Numbered from the stretch's first letter, positions 8,424-19,782 are shown. The stretch is DNA of 64,000 nucleotides from Paracoccus denitrificans (GCF_900100045.1 NZ_FNEA01000011.1:117620-181619), one strand, 5' to 3'. Made by a program: numbers and translations. Notes: generated from the sequence alone by a model not told the origin.

Positions 8424-9202
8424 TCCCCCGCCACGCGGCAGCCCTGGAACTCGACCGCGTCGTCGGGGCCGATCAGCGTCACGCGCAGCGATCCGGGGTC
8501 CAGCGGAAAGGGCTGGCCCGAGGCCGCGACGAATTCCGCCTGCGCGGTCAGCCGGTTCCCCACCGCATGCGTTTCGGGGGCCGAGACCCAGATCTCGTCA
8601 TCGGCAAGCTCCATCGCCACCTCGTCGCCGCGGGCGCTGTCCGCCGCAGGCAGGGTGGCGGTGACCTGCATGCCGTCCTTGATCCGGGCGATGCGGCATT
8701 CGGGCTGGCGGTCCGAAGTCTCGGGCTGGCGGGCGATGGCCGCCTCGATCACCGGATCGGGCATCGGGCCGGGGGGACCGGCCTGCAATTCCACCCGCAC
8801 CGGCACGCAGATGTCCTGGCAGATGCCGAAATCGACCACCGCCCTGGGCTCGACCGGCGCGGCGTGGCTGGCTGGGGCGATCTCGATCGGCAGCACCAGT
8901 TCATCGTGATAGCCCAGTGTGCGCTCGCCGCCCGATTCGATCACCTCGGGCCGCGGCCACATCAGCCGCACCTCGCCCAGGTTCTGCGAGCCGCCCCAGT
9001 CGAAGCGCGGCGGCACGCCGGCATCGCCGGGGCTGCGCCAATAGGTCTTCCAGCCCGGTTCCAGCCGCAAGTGCAGCGCGGTCATCCGGTGGCCCTGGGA
9101 GGTGGTCCAGCCGGGCAGCAATTCGGCCGACAGCAATCCGGGCGGCAGATCCTGCGCCAGGGCCGGCGCGGCGGTGATGAAAAGCAGGGCAAGGGTCTTC
9201 AT
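8420..9202 (-). CDS. Periplasmic DsbD alpha-domain-like protein
   Basis: A 260-residue exported protein with a signal peptide (MKTLALLFITAAPALA, cleavage near 16) followed by a fold resembling the N-terminal domain of DsbD, with PGWKTYWRSPGDAGVPPRFDW and the cysteine pair ICQDIC around residue 130. It lacks the membrane and thioredoxin domains of full DsbD, so it is a stand-alone domain possibly accepting electrons in periplasmic thiol chemistry or copper handling. It is monocistronic and convergent with the uracil-DNA glycosylase gene. Confidence 0.78.
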   Translation of the reverse strand: MKTLALLFITAAPALAQDLPPGLLSAELLPGWTTSQGHRMTALHLRLEPGWKTYWRSPGDAGVPPRFDWGGSQNLGEVRLMWPRPEVIESGGERTLGYHDELVLPIEIAPASHAAPVEPRAVVDFGICQDICVPVRVELQAGPPGPMPDPVIEAAIARQPETSDRQPECRIARIKDGMQVTATLPAADSARGDEVAMELADDEIWVSAPETHAVGNRLTAQAEFVAASGQPFPLDPGSLRVTLIGPDDAVEFQGCRVAGD

Positions 9203-9310
9203 GGCGCCGTTCTAGTCGTCCTGCCCCCCGGCCGTGAAGTCACATTAGCGGCAATCCCTTGCGAAAACAGCCGGAAGGACCGATCTTTAAGGAAAAGGAC
9301 GGAGCAGATC

Positions 9311-9883
9311 ATGGACCAGTCGAGCAACCTGACCGGCAAGATGCTGATCGCCATGCCGGGCATGCGCGACCCTCGCTTCGAGCAGTCCGTGATCCTGATC
9401 TGCGCCCATTCCGAGGACGGGGCCATGGGGCTGGTGGTCAACCGGCCACTGCCCGAGATCGGCTTTTCCGACCTGCTCGCCCAGCTTGGCATCCAGGCCG
9501 GCGCGAATGCGCTGGACATCCCCGTCCGCTTCGGCGGCCCGGTCGAGCCGGGGCGGGGATTCGTGCTGCACCGCGCCCCCCGCGAGATCGAGCTGGACGA
9601 GAACCGGATGCGCATCACCGACGACCTGGCCATGTCCACCACCCGCGACATTCTCGAGGATTTCGCGCGCGGCCTGGGTCCGCAGCCGGCCATGCTGGCG
9701 CTCGGCTATGCCGGCTGGGGTCCGGGGCAGCTCGATTCGGAGATCCGCGAAAATGGCTGGCTGACCTCGGACCGCGGCGACGAGATCATATTCGGCGCCG
9801 AAGATGCCGGCAAATGGCGGGCGGCACTGAAATCGCTGGGCATCGACCCCCTGATGCTGTCGCCCGATGCGGGCCACGCCTGA
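9311..9883 (+). CDS. yqgE: YqgE/AlgH family protein
   Basis: A 190-residue member of the UPF0301/AlgH family, of uncertain role (linked in other bacteria to regulation). Typical features are LTGKMLIAMPGMRDPRFEQS near the start, HSEDGAMGLVVNRPL around residue 38, and GYAGWGPGQLDSEI. The ATG at 9311 follows GGAG and is the natural start; the much longer open frame upstream overlaps the opposite-strand DsbD-like gene and is a shadow. Confidence 0.92.
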   Translation: MDQSSNLTGKMLIAMPGMRDPRFEQSVILICAHSEDGAMGLVVNRPLPEIGFSDLLAQLGIQAGANALDIPVRFGGPVEPGRGFVLHRAPREIELDENRMRITDDLAMSTTRDILEDFARGLGPQPAMLALGYAGWGPGQLDSEIRENGWLTSDRGDEIIFGAEDAGKWRAALKSLGIDPLMLSPDAGHA

Positions 9884-9886
9884 CGC

Positions 9887-10837
9887 CTAGCGCGGCGCGG
9901 CGGCACGGCGCAGCCGGTCGTTGATCGCAGCCCCCAGCCCCCGCTCGGGCACCGGCGCGACGGCGATGGGCCGCTCCTCGGCATCGGCGCGGTGCAGCAG
10001 GTCGAACAGCCGCGCCGCGGCTTCGGTCAGGTCGCCCGTTTCGCTCAGCGTCATCTCGCCCGCGACGGGACCAAAGCCGATCAGCACCTCGCCCGGCCGG
10101 GCGGCATCGGCGTTCAGCCGCAGGCTGGCACGCGGCGCGTAATGGCTGGTCAGCTGCCCCGGTGCGGTCGGCGCGTCGGGATCGGCCTCGGGCCGGGCCA
10201 GCGGCCGGCCCAGCACCGCCTCGATCGCCTCGGCCGCGACGCCGCCGGGGCGCAGCAGCGCAGGCTGGCCATCCACCCAGCCGACGATAGTCGATTCCAC
10301 GCCGACCGGACAGGCGCCCGCATCGAGCACCGCCGCGATGCGCCCGCCCAGCCCGGTCTCGGGGTCGGCGGCATGGGCGGCCGTGGTCGGACTGATCCGC
10401 CCCGATGGGTTGGCCGAGGGCGCCGCCAGCGGCCCGCCGAAGACGCGCAGCACCTCTTGCGCCGCCGGATGCGCCGGCACGCGGATCGCCACCGTGTCCA
10501 GCCCCGCCGTCACCAGCGAGGCGATGCCGGCGTCCGGCCGCAGCGGCAGCACCAGCGTCAGCGCACCGGGCCAGAAGGCCCGCGCCAGTGCCAGCGCGGC
10601 ATCGTCGAAGTCCGCGATGCGCCCGGCCGCCGCCAGATCGGGGACATGCACGATCAGCGGGTTGAAGCTGGGCCGGCCCTTGGCCTCATAGATGCGCGCG
10701 ACGGCGCGGGGATTGCGGGCGTCGCCGGCCAGCCCGTAGACCGTTTCGGTCGGGATGGCGACCGGCTCGCCCTGCGCCAGCAGCTCGGCGGCGGTGCGCA
10801 CGCCCCGGGGGTCGTGGCCAAGGATCAGCGTCTGCAT
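9887..10837 (-). CDS. tsaC: L-threonylcarbamoyladenylate synthase (Sua5/YciO/YrdC type)
   Basis: Makes threonylcarbamoyl-AMP from threonine, bicarbonate and ATP for the t6A modification of tRNA position 37. The 316-residue protein contains the YrdC domain with PTETVYGLAGDA near residue 30, KGRPSFNPLIVHV near 54 and the NPSGRISPT loop. It also has the C-terminal Sua5 domain after a linker, ending with the GLGAAINDRLRRAA helix. The length fits the long Sua5 form. It is interesting next to mtaB at 48795, which acts later on the same modified base. Confidence 0.93.
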   Translation of the reverse strand: MQTLILGHDPRGVRTAAELLAQGEPVAIPTETVYGLAGDARNPRAVARIYEAKGRPSFNPLIVHVPDLAAAGRIADFDDAALALARAFWPGALTLVLPLRPDAGIASLVTAGLDTVAIRVPAHPAAQEVLRVFGGPLAAPSANPSGRISPTTAAHAADPETGLGGRIAAVLDAGACPVGVESTIVGWVDGQPALLRPGGVAAEAIEAVLGRPLARPEADPDAPTAPGQLTSHYAPRASLRLNADAARPGEVLIGFGPVAGEMTLSETGDLTEAAARLFDLLHRADAEERPIAVAPVPERGLGAAINDRLRRAAAPR

Positions 10838-10953
10838 TCGTTACGTCGGGTTGTGGTTGATGGACGCGGGCCGGCAAATATGATCGAAACCCAAGGCATC
10901 AGTTACGCGCCACAGCGGGATTTGCCAAGGCGCCACAGGGAGAGAGAGTGCGG

Positions 10954-12641
10954 ATGGCCTATCAAGCCCCGGTTGATCAGATCGCGTTCATCCTGAACCG
11001 GATCGTTTCGTTTCCAGAACTGTCCGGCACCGCACGCTTTGCCGAGGCGACGGCCGAGACCATGACCGCCGTCCTGGCCGAGGCCGGCAAGCTGGCGACC
11101 GAGGTCATCGCCCCGGCGAACCGCGCCGGCGACCTGACGCCCGCGCGGCTGGAGAACGGCAAGCTCCGCTCATCCCCCGGCTATGCCCAGGCGTTTCGCG
11201 CGCTGGCCGAGGGCGGCTGGATCGGCATCGCCGCCGATCCCGAACATGGCGGCATGGGCCTGCCGCAGGCGCTGAACATGGCGGTCAACGAGATGATCGC
11301 CTCGGGCTGCCTGGCGCTGCAACTGAACCCGCTCTTGACCCAGGGCCAGATCGAGGCGCTGGAGCATCACGGCAGCGACGAACTCAAGGCGCTCTACCTG
11401 CCCAAGCTGATCTCGGGCGAATGGTCGGGCACCATGAACCTGACCGAGCCGCAGGCCGGCTCGGACGTGGGTGCGCTGACCACCAAGGCCGAACGGGCCG
11501 AGGACGGCAGCTATCGCGTCACCGGGCAGAAGATCTTCATCACCTGGGGCGACAGCGACGTGACCGAGAACGTCTGCCACCTGGTGCTGGCCCGCCTGCC
11601 CGACGGGGCCGCGGGCACCCGCGGCATCAGCCTGTTCATGGTGCCGAAGTTCATCCCCGACGAGGCCGGCAGGCCCGGCATCGCCAACGACCTGCGCGTC
11701 GTCAGCCTGGAGCACAAGCTGGGCATCCACGGCAGCCCGACCTGCGTCATGAGCTTCGAGGGCGCGAAGGGCTGGCTCGTGGGCGAGGAGCACAAGGGCA
11801 TGGCCGCCATGTTCACCATGATGAACGCGGCGCGGCTGGGCGTCGGCGTGCAGGGCGTGGCCCAGGCCGAGGCGGCGTTGCAGCAGGCCGTGGCCTATGC
11901 CGCCGAGCGCGTGCAGATGGGCCCGATCATCCGCCACCCCGACGTGCGCCGGATGCTGGCCGAATCGCGGGCCGAGGTTTTTGCCGCCCGCGCCATCTGC
12001 CTGGGCTGCGCGGTGGCGCTGGACATGGCACGGGCCACCGGGTCGGAGGAATGGGCCGCGCGCGCCGCCTTCCTGACGCCCATCGCCAAGGCGCATGGCA
12101 CCGATGTCGGCATCCGCGTCGCCGATACCGCCGTGCAGGTGCATGGCGGCATGGGCTATATCGAGGAAACCGGCGCCGCCCAGTATCTGCGCGACGTGCG
12201 CATCACCGCGATCTACGAGGGCACGAACGGCATCCAGGCCATGGATCTTGTCGGCCGCAAGCTGGCCGATGGCGGGGCGGCGGCCATGGCGCTGCTGGAC
12301 GAGGTGCTGGACGGCGCCAAGGCCGCGCAATCGGCCGAGCCGGAACTGGCCAACCAGCTCTGGCAGGCGGCCGAGACGCTGCGCGAGGCCACGCAGGAGC
12401 TGCTGGAGCAGGACATGCCCGACCGCTTTGCCGGGGCCGTGCCCTATCTTGCCGCCTTTGCCCGGGTGCTGGGCGCGCATTACCACCTGCGCGCCGCGAC
12501 CGGGGGCGGCAGCAAGGCGCTGGCGCGGCTCTACATCACCCGCATCCTGCCGCAATTCGCCGCCGACCTGGTCGCCGCCCGCGCCGGCCTGGCCGATCTG
12601 GAGGCGCTTGACGATGCGGTGCTGCTGGGTCAAATGGCCGG

Positions 12642-12645
<4 letters not shown>
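10954..12645 (+). CDS. Acyl-CoA dehydrogenase with C-terminal extension (DmdC-like subgroup)
   Basis: An FAD enzyme that oxidises an acyl-CoA to its enoyl-CoA and passes electrons through ETF to the ETF-quinone oxidoreductase (encoded at 18041). The 563-residue protein has the flavin-binding TEPQAGSDVG motif, GQKIFITWGD, and the catalytic glutamate E422 in AIYEGTNGIQAMDLVGRKL, followed by the extra C-terminal domain found in the long subfamily that includes 3-methylmercaptopropionyl-CoA dehydrogenase. The ATG at 10954 is preferred over the GTG at 10948 because AGGGAGAGAG is then properly spaced. It is translationally coupled to the next gene. The true acyl substrate is unknown. Confidence 0.9.
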
Positions 12646-13878
<1,233 letters not shown>

Positions 13879-13901
13879 TCCTGACCGGGGAAAGACCAAA
13901 G

Positions 13902-14549
13902 ATGCAAAGGCGTGCCTTCCTTGCGCTGGCGCTGCCGGCCGCGCTTGCGGCCTGCGGTGCCGACAACAAATGGGCCAGCGACGAGGCGATCCGCCGCGCG
14001 CGCTATGTCTCGGACGAGCCGCCCTCGATCACGCTGTTCAGCGTCATCGGCATCCCTCGCGGCGAGGGCGGGCATTCCGCGCTGATGATCAACGGCAGCC
14101 AGCGGGTGATCTACGACCCGGCCGGCAGCTGGGAACATCCGGCGATCCCCGAGCGGCACGACGTGCTTTACGGCATCACGCCGAACTTCAGGAACTTCTA
14201 CATCGACTACCACGCGCGCTCGACCTACTGGGTGGCCGAGGACACGGTGCGGGTGCCGCTGTCCGTTGCCGATGCCGCGATTCGCTCGGTCGAGCGGCAG
14301 GGCGCCTCGAACAAGAGCTTCTGCGCCGTCAACACCGGCAAGGCGCTGAGCCGCGTGCCGGGCTTCGAGGGCGCGCCGACCGGGTTCTCGGTGCTCAAGC
14401 TGCGCGAATGGTTCCTGACCCTGCCGGGCGTGACCTCGCGCCGGCACATGGACGGCGACCCGGCCAACAACCACGACGTGCTGCTGCGCCAGAAAAGCGG
14501 CTCGATCACCGGCTATGGCCGCGACGGCCAGCTTCACGTGATGAGGTAA
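13902..14549 (+). CDS. Hypothetical lipoprotein
   Basis: A 215-residue protein with a lipoprotein signal (basic MQRR, hydrophobic core, lipobox LAAC with the lipidated cysteine at residue 18). The mature part contains IPRGEGGHSALMINGSQRVI, which resembles proteins that carry a conserved GGHSAL motif with possible cysteine or histidine chemistry, but no family was confidently recognised. It follows ctaH by 23 bases and may share its transcript. Its 3' end overlaps the end of the opposite-strand azlD gene. Confidence 0.75.
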   Translation: MQRRAFLALALPAALAACGADNKWASDEAIRRARYVSDEPPSITLFSVIGIPRGEGGHSALMINGSQRVIYDPAGSWEHPAIPERHDVLYGITPNFRNFYIDYHARSTYWVAEDTVRVPLSVADAAIRSVERQGASNKSFCAVNTGKALSRVPGFEGAPTGFSVLKLREWFLTLPGVTSRRHMDGDPANNHDVLLRQKSGSITGYGRDGQLHVMR

Positions 14550-14866
14550 AGCGCCGCGTAAAGCGTGGCCATCCCGCTGAGGATGGCCGCCAGCACGTTG
14601 CGCGTCGCCACCCCCACCGCCACAGCCACCGCCGCCGCGATCATCCGCGCCGGATCGGGCTGGCCATGCGTGGCCGCCGGCCAGACCACCAGCGGCGCCA
14701 CGATGGCCGGCAGCACCCCCACCGCCGTATAGCGCAACAGCCGCTGCGCCCAGAGCGGCATCGGCCGGCTGCCGAAGACGCCAAGAAAGGACCAGCGCAG
14801 CCCATAGGTTCCCAGCGCCACGGTCAGGATGATCAGCCAGATCGTCGCATCGCTATAGCCGGTCAC
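14534..14866 (-). CDS. azlD: AzlD-type branched-chain amino acid export subunit
   Basis: A 110-residue membrane protein with three or four hydrophobic helices, starting MTGYSDATIWLIILTVALGT. It is the small partner of AzlC; together they export branched-chain amino acids or analogues. Its start overlaps the end of azlC by four bases, giving translational coupling. Confidence 0.9.
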   Translation of the reverse strand: MTGYSDATIWLIILTVALGTYGLRWSFLGVFGSRPMPLWAQRLLRYTAVGVLPAIVAPLVVWPAATHGQPDPARMIAAAVAVAVGVATRNVLAAILSGMATLYAALYLIT

Positions 14867-15639
14867 AGGCGGGCTCCGTTTCTGCGTTCCATCAGCACTT
14901 CGACCCCGGCGCCGGTCAGCATGGCCAGGGGCGCGGCCACGAACAGTCCCAGCCCCGAGGGCAGGAAGGCAAAGACCAGCGATCCCACCACCGCCACCAG
15001 CGCCGCCGCGAGATGCGCCGGGCTGCGCAGCATCGGCGCGATCAGCGCCAGGAAGGTGATCGGCATGGCGAAATCCAGCGCCCAGTCCTCGGGGATGGCC
15101 TGGCCCAGCCAGACGCCCAGCAGTGTCGCCAGCAGCCAGATCGGGCAGGTCGCCAGCACCGCGCCCAGGAAATAGCCGATGCGCTGTTCAAGGTTCAGCC
15201 GGGGGTGCTTTTCATAATGCTGGATCGCCAGCGCATAGCTCTGGTCGACCAGCACATAGGCGATCCAGGCCCGGTCGCGCGGCCTTGCCCTGCCCAGCCA
15301 GGGCACCAGCGAGGCCGAATACATCGCCATGCGCAAATTAACCGCGATGGCCGAGACGATGATCACCAGCGCCGGCGCGTGATCCGTCATCAACTGCACG
15401 GCGGTGAACTGCGATGCCCCGGCCAGCACCAGAACGGTAAATCCCAGGATCTGCGGCAGGTCCAGCCCCGCATCCGTGGCCACCACGCCGAACAGCATGC
15501 CAAAGGGCAGAAGCACCAGGATGAAGGGCAACGCCTGCACGAAGCCGTGGCGCACGCATTGCGCCGGCTTGCGCCGAAGGGCGCGGCTTTGCTCGGGGGT
15601 CAGGCAGGAATCGGCCGCAAGATCGGCTTGCGCGGTCAT
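14863..15639 (-). CDS. azlC: AzlC-type branched-chain amino acid export permease
   Basis: A 258-residue inner-membrane protein with several hydrophobic helices and the family regions LPFGMLFGVVATDAGL and GASQFTAVQLM, followed by NLRMAMYSASLVPWLG and ending close to azlD. It forms the large subunit of an AzlCD exporter. The start at 15639 gives the normal family length; the much longer open frame upstream overlaps the opposite-strand acetyltransferase and is a shadow. Confidence 0.92.
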   Translation of the reverse strand: MTAQADLAADSCLTPEQSRALRRKPAQCVRHGFVQALPFILVLLPFGMLFGVVATDAGLDLPQILGFTVLVLAGASQFTAVQLMTDHAPALVIIVSAIAVNLRMAMYSASLVPWLGRARPRDRAWIAYVLVDQSYALAIQHYEKHPRLNLEQRIGYFLGAVLATCPIWLLATLLGVWLGQAIPEDWALDFAMPITFLALIAPMLRSPAHLAAALVAVVGSLVFAFLPSGLGLFVAAPLAMLTGAGVEVLMERRNGARL

Positions 15640-15744
15640 GATGAAATCGGCTCTTGATCGGAACAGGGTTGGCGGCACATTGGCCAAAACCGCTGGCCGA
15701 CACAAGAACCTCCATACAAGGCCCCCACCAATACAAGGACCGCC

Positions 15745-16332
15745 ATGCCCGGACCGCAGACCCCGCCCCGTATCCAGCGCGGCATCCCGCCCCGGCTGCA
15801 TGATGCGGCGGCTGCGCTGTACTGGCGGCATTTCGGGGCGCAGATCCTGCCATGGCCTGCCACGGCGCGGCAGGGCGTGGCGCTGGTCCGCGCCGCCATG
15901 CGGCCCGAACAGGCGCTGGTGGCGCTGGCGCCCTCGGGGCGGCTGGTCGGGATGGCCGGGCTGCGCGACGCGGGCGGCGGCTTTCTCGCCCCCCATGCCA
16001 AGGGTTTCGTTGCGGTCTGGGGTCCAGCGCGAGGGCGGCTGCGGCATCTGGCGACCGGGCTTTACCGGCCGGGCGCCGAAACGGCGGATCTGGTGCTGGA
16101 CGGCATCGCCGTGCAACCGCAATGGCGCCGGCAAGGCATCGCGCGCGCCTTGATCGGGGCCGCCGCCGCCCATGCCCGCCGGCTTGGCCACCCCGCCCTG
16201 CGCGCCGAGGTCGAGGCAGGAAATCATGGCGGCATGGCGGCATGGCAGGCGATGGGCTTTCAGCCGCTGGCCCGGCAGAGGCTGGGCTGGCCCTGGTCGG
16301 CACCGGCCCATGTGCTGCGGCTGGCGCTTTAG
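15745..16332 (+). CDS. GNAT-family N-acetyltransferase
   Basis: A 195-residue protein with the acetyl-CoA-binding motif A region as LDGIAVQPQWRRQGIARALI (about 118-137) and a downstream EVEAGNHGGMAAWQAMGFQP segment typical of the fold. It would move an acetyl group from acetyl-CoA to an amine; the substrate is unknown. It is transcribed away from azlC and its stop overlaps the convergent gene at 16329 by four bases. Confidence 0.87.
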   Translation: MPGPQTPPRIQRGIPPRLHDAAAALYWRHFGAQILPWPATARQGVALVRAAMRPEQALVALAPSGRLVGMAGLRDAGGGFLAPHAKGFVAVWGPARGRLRHLATGLYRPGAETADLVLDGIAVQPQWRRQGIARALIGAAAAHARRLGHPALRAEVEAGNHGGMAAWQAMGFQPLARQRLGWPWSAPAHVLRLAL

Positions 16333-17276
16333 CGCGCCTCCGCCGCCTCGTCTTCGGCTTCCGTCCCGGTGCGGCCCAGCATGCCGGTCACCTGAGCCAG
16401 CAGCGTGAAGGCCCGGCCCGAGCGTGTCTCGGCCAGCACGGCCAGCAGTTCCGCGTCGCTGTCCTGCGCCTTGCGGCTCATCAGCCGGTCGAAATGGCGC
16501 AGGAAGTGATGGGCCACGTCGCGGAAAACCTCGTCGCTGCGCAGCATGGCGCCGGCGCTGGCCAAGGCGTCCTCGTCGCGAATCACCGCCAGCGCCGCCA
16601 CGGTTTCGCCGCGTGCGCCCTCGGCGAAGCGGCGCCACAATGCCGGATCGGTCTGCGGCATCGCCAACTCGTCCATATAGACGCCCTGCCCGGCCAGCAG
16701 CGTGACCACGTCCTGCGCTGCCCGGATCAGCCGGGCCATGCCCGGATCGGCCAAGGCCAGCCGCAGGCAGCGAATCGCCTCGCGATCCTCGGGCCCATCG
16801 GGAAAGTTCAGCGCGTGGAACAGCTCGGTGGCGGTCAGTTCGGTCTCGGGCAGCGAATCAAGCTCCAGCGTGGCCTGCCGGGCATCCGCCGCCGGGCGCG
16901 GCGCGGGCGGAACCGTGCTGCGCCGCACGGCAGGCGCGGGCGCCGGCGCGACCGGACGCGGCTCGGCCATGGGCTCGGCCGCCGCGCCCTCGCCCTGCAT
17001 CCGGGCCAGCATGGCGCGCAATTCCTCGGCCTCCAGCCGCAGGATCAGCAGGCTGCGCGCCGCCCAGACCGCCAGCCAGACCAGCGCCAGGGGCAAGAAC
17101 ACCCCGACCAGCCAAAGTGGCCAGCCCACCGCACCCTGCCCCTCGGCCTCGGGGCCGAAAAACGCGAACAGCCCGACCAGCACCAGCCAGGCCAAGCCGA
17201 CCGCCGCGCCGATCATCAGCGCACGGTTGCGGGCCTGTTCGACGGCCAGCCTGCGCAGCGGATCAAGCGAGTCCAT
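16329..17276 (-). CDS. Conserved two-helix membrane protein, function unknown
   Basis: A 315-residue protein with two membrane helices (about residues 18-40 and 52-75), then an Ala/Pro-rich linker (about 95-135) and a largely helical C-terminal cytoplasmic domain of about 180 residues (for example ALADPGMARLIRAAQDVVTL). No known domain was recognised; a similar protein near greA is common in this bacterial group by my recollection. It follows greA by 17 bases and is likely in the same transcript. Confidence 0.75.
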   Translation of the reverse strand: MDSLDPLRRLAVEQARNRALMIGAAVGLAWLVLVGLFAFFGPEAEGQGAVGWPLWLVGVFLPLALVWLAVWAARSLLILRLEAEELRAMLARMQGEGAAAEPMAEPRPVAPAPAPAVRRSTVPPAPRPAADARQATLELDSLPETELTATELFHALNFPDGPEDREAIRCLRLALADPGMARLIRAAQDVVTLLAGQGVYMDELAMPQTDPALWRRFAEGARGETVAALAVIRDEDALASAGAMLRSDEVFRDVAHHFLRHFDRLMSRKAQDSDAELLAVLAETRSGRAFTLLAQVTGMLGRTGTEAEDEAAEAR

Positions 17277-17293
17277 GCGCCGGGCCCCAATCT

Positions 17294-17764
17294 TCAGACA
17301 TAGCGGATCGAGATGATCTCATAGGATTTTCCGCCCCCCGGCGTCACCACTTCGATGCTGTCGCCCTCGTCCTTGCCGATCAGGGCGCGGGCCAGGGGCG
17401 AGCGGATGTTCAGCAGACCGCGCTCCAGATCCGCCTCGGCCTCGCCGACGATCTGGTAGGTCCGTTCTTCCTCGCTGTCCTCGTCGACCAGCGTGACGGT
17501 GGCGCCGAACTTGATGCTGCCGTTCAGCCTGGTCGGGTCGATGACCTCGGCACGAGACAGGATCATCTCCAGTTCCTTGATGCGGCCTTCGACGAAGCTC
17601 TGCTTTTCGCGCGCGGCATGGTATTCGGCATTTTCCGACAGATCGCCATGCTCGCGGGCCTCGGCGATGGCGCGGATCACCGCCGGGCGCTGGACCGAGC
17701 GCAGTTCGCGCAATTCCTCGTCCAGCTGATCATAGCCCGCGCGGGTCATCGGTATCTTTTCCAT
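17294..17764 (-). CDS. greA: Transcription elongation factor GreA
   Basis: Rescues backtracked RNA polymerase by stimulating transcript cleavage. The 156-residue protein starts [20 protein letters not shown] and has the coiled-coil tip with acidic residues in [19 protein letters not shown] and the C-terminal FKBP-like domain ([13 protein letters not shown]). The ATG at 17764 has AAGGA six bases upstream; the longer frame upstream includes non-conserved residues and is rejected. Confidence 0.97.
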   Translation of the reverse strand: MEKIPMTRAGYDQLDEELRELRSVQRPAVIRAIAEAREHGDLSENAEYHAAREKQSFVEGRIKELEMILSRAEVIDPTRLNGSIKFGATVTLVDEDSEEERTYQIVGEAEADLERGLLNIRSPLARALIGKDEGDSIEVVTPGGGKSYEIISIRYV

Positions 17765-17823
17765 TCCAGTCCTTCCGGTCGCAACGGTGCGACGCCAGTC
17801 AACACGAAACAAGCTGTTGGAAC

Positions 17824-17846
17824 GCCCCCGGCCATCGGCCGGGGGC
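17824..17846. other. Strong hairpin upstream of greA
   Basis: A perfect 10-bp stem, GCCCCCGGCC with GGCCGGGGGC over an ATC loop, lies 60 bases before the greA start and 195 before the ETF-QO start. Neither direction has a T-run. It may terminate a leader RNA or insulate the two divergent genes. Confidence 0.45.
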
Positions 17847-18040
17847 GCCCGCTGAAAATCCGAAAGGCATCGTGGCGCGATCCGGCCCCTGTTTCAAGTC
17901 CCGCCGGAGCGATCCGCAACAGCCCGGCGAGAAAACGTCGCAAGTTGATTATCGTGCGTCGCGTTAAGATTGCCCGAAAGAATATTACGCGCTAGGTCTT
18001 GCGCGCAGATTGTCGAGCTAGGGAAGTTGGGGGCCGAGCC

Positions 18041-19687
18041 ATGTCCGAAATTGAACGCGAGTCGATGGATTACGACGTGGTGATCGTCGGCGGCGGGCCT
18101 GCGGGCCTGTCGGCGGCGATCCGGCTGAAGCAGGTGAACCCCGAGCTTTCCGTGGTGCTGCTGGAGAAGGGCTCCGAGATCGGCGCGCATATCCTCTCGG
18201 GCGCGGTGCTCGACACTTCGGGCCTCGACCGGCTGATCCCGGACTGGAAGGACAGGGGCGCCCCGGTCACCACCGAGGTCACCCAGGACAACTTCTACAT
18301 CCTCGGCCCGCATGGCCAGGTCCGGGTGCCGAACTGGCCCATGCCGCCCCTGATGAACAATCACGGCAAATACATCGTCTCGATGGGCAATGTCTGCCGC
18401 TGGCTCGCCGAGCAGGCCGAGGCGCTGGAAGTCGAGATCTTCCCCGGCATGGCCTGCTCGCAACTGGTCTACGAGGGCGACCGCGTCGTCGGCGTCGTGG
18501 CCGGCGAGATGGGGCTGAATGCCGACGGCTCCCCCGGCCCGGCCTACGAGCCCGGCATGGAGCTGCGCGGCAAATACGTGCTGATCGCCGAGGGCGTGAG
18601 GGGCAGCCTCGCCAAGGAGCTGATCGGCAAATACGACCTCTCGGCCGGCCATGAGCCGCAGAAATTCGGCCTCGGCATGAAGGAGATCTGGGAGATCGAC
18701 CCGGCCAAGGCCCGCCCCGGCACCGTCACCCACACCATGGGCTGGCCCTTGGGCAAGAACGCCGGCGGCGGCAGCTTCATCTATCACCTCGAGGGCAACC
18801 AGGTGCTGGTCGGCTTCGTCGTGCACCTGAACTACGCCAATCCCTATCTCTATCCCTACATGGAGTTCCAGCGCTTCAAGCACCACCCGCTGGTCGCGGA
18901 CCTGCTGGAAGGCGGCAAGCGCGTGGCTTACGGCGCCCGCGCCATCTCCGAGGGCGGCTGGCAGTCGATCCCCAAGCTGACCGTGCCGGGGGCGGCGCTG
19001 CTCGGTTGCTCGGCCGGGCTGGTGAACGTGCCGCGCATCAAGGGCAACCACAATGCCATGCTGTCGGGGATCGCCGCGGCCGAGGCGGCAGCCAAGGCCA
19101 TCGCCGCGGGCCGCGAGGGCGACGAGCTCACGGACTACGAGGCCGACCTGCGTTCCGGCCCCATCGCCCGCGACCTGAAGCCGGTCAGGAACGTCAAGCC
19201 GCTGTGGTCGAAGCTGGGGCTGTGGTCTTCGCTGGTGCTCGGCGGCTTCGACATGTGGGTGGCGAACCTGACCGGCTGGAACCCCTTGGGCACCTGGAAG
19301 CACGGCAAGACGGATGCGCAGGCCACCGGCAAGGCGGCGGATTTCCAGCCCATCGACTATCCGCGCCCGGACGGCAAGCTCAGCTTCGACCGGCTGACCA
19401 ACGTGGCGTTTTCCTTCACCAATCACGAGGAAAGCCAGCCCTGCCACCTGAAGCTGAAGGACCCCGCGGTGCCGATCGCGGTGAACCTGCCGCTTTATGC
19501 CGAGCCGGCGACCCGCTATTGCCCGGCCGGGGTCTACGAGGTGCTGGAGGGCGAGGGCGGCCCGCGCTTCCAGATCAACTTCCAGAACTGCGTGCATTGC
19601 AAGACCTGCGACATCAAGGACCCCAGCCAGAACATCAACTGGACAACACCCCAGGGCGGAGACGGACCCAACTACCCGAATATGTGA
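18041..19687 (+). CDS. Electron transfer flavoprotein-ubiquinone oxidoreductase
   Basis: Takes electrons from ETF and reduces ubiquinone at the membrane, linking acyl-CoA dehydrogenation to respiration. The 548-residue protein has an N-terminal FAD motif VVIVGGGPAGLSAAIRLK (about 11-28), the quinone-binding central region, and a C-terminal [4Fe-4S] ferredoxin-like site with the cysteines in RYCPAG, NCVHCKTCDIKDP. The ATG at 18041 has GGGGG upstream; an earlier frame start at 17999 has no ribosome site. It functionally complements the acyl-CoA dehydrogenase at 10954. Confidence 0.95.
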   Translation: MSEIERESMDYDVVIVGGGPAGLSAAIRLKQVNPELSVVLLEKGSEIGAHILSGAVLDTSGLDRLIPDWKDRGAPVTTEVTQDNFYILGPHGQVRVPNWPMPPLMNNHGKYIVSMGNVCRWLAEQAEALEVEIFPGMACSQLVYEGDRVVGVVAGEMGLNADGSPGPAYEPGMELRGKYVLIAEGVRGSLAKELIGKYDLSAGHEPQKFGLGMKEIWEIDPAKARPGTVTHTMGWPLGKNAGGGSFIYHLEGNQVLVGFVVHLNYANPYLYPYMEFQRFKHHPLVADLLEGGKRVAYGARAISEGGWQSIPKLTVPGAALLGCSAGLVNVPRIKGNHNAMLSGIAAAEAAAKAIAAGREGDELTDYEADLRSGPIARDLKPVRNVKPLWSKLGLWSSLVLGGFDMWVANLTGWNPLGTWKHGKTDAQATGKAADFQPIDYPRPDGKLSFDRLTNVAFSFTNHEESQPCHLKLKDPAVPIAVNLPLYAEPATRYCPAGVYEVLEGEGGPRFQINFQNCVHCKTCDIKDPSQNINWTTPQGGDGPNYPNM

Positions 19688-19782
19688 TCGCAGCCGGGCA
19701 CGCCGCGCCAGCCGCGGCGTTGCCCATCGGCGCTGCGGCGGCTAGGGTCGCTGGCGCAATCGCCGAGACATGGGCCCAAGCC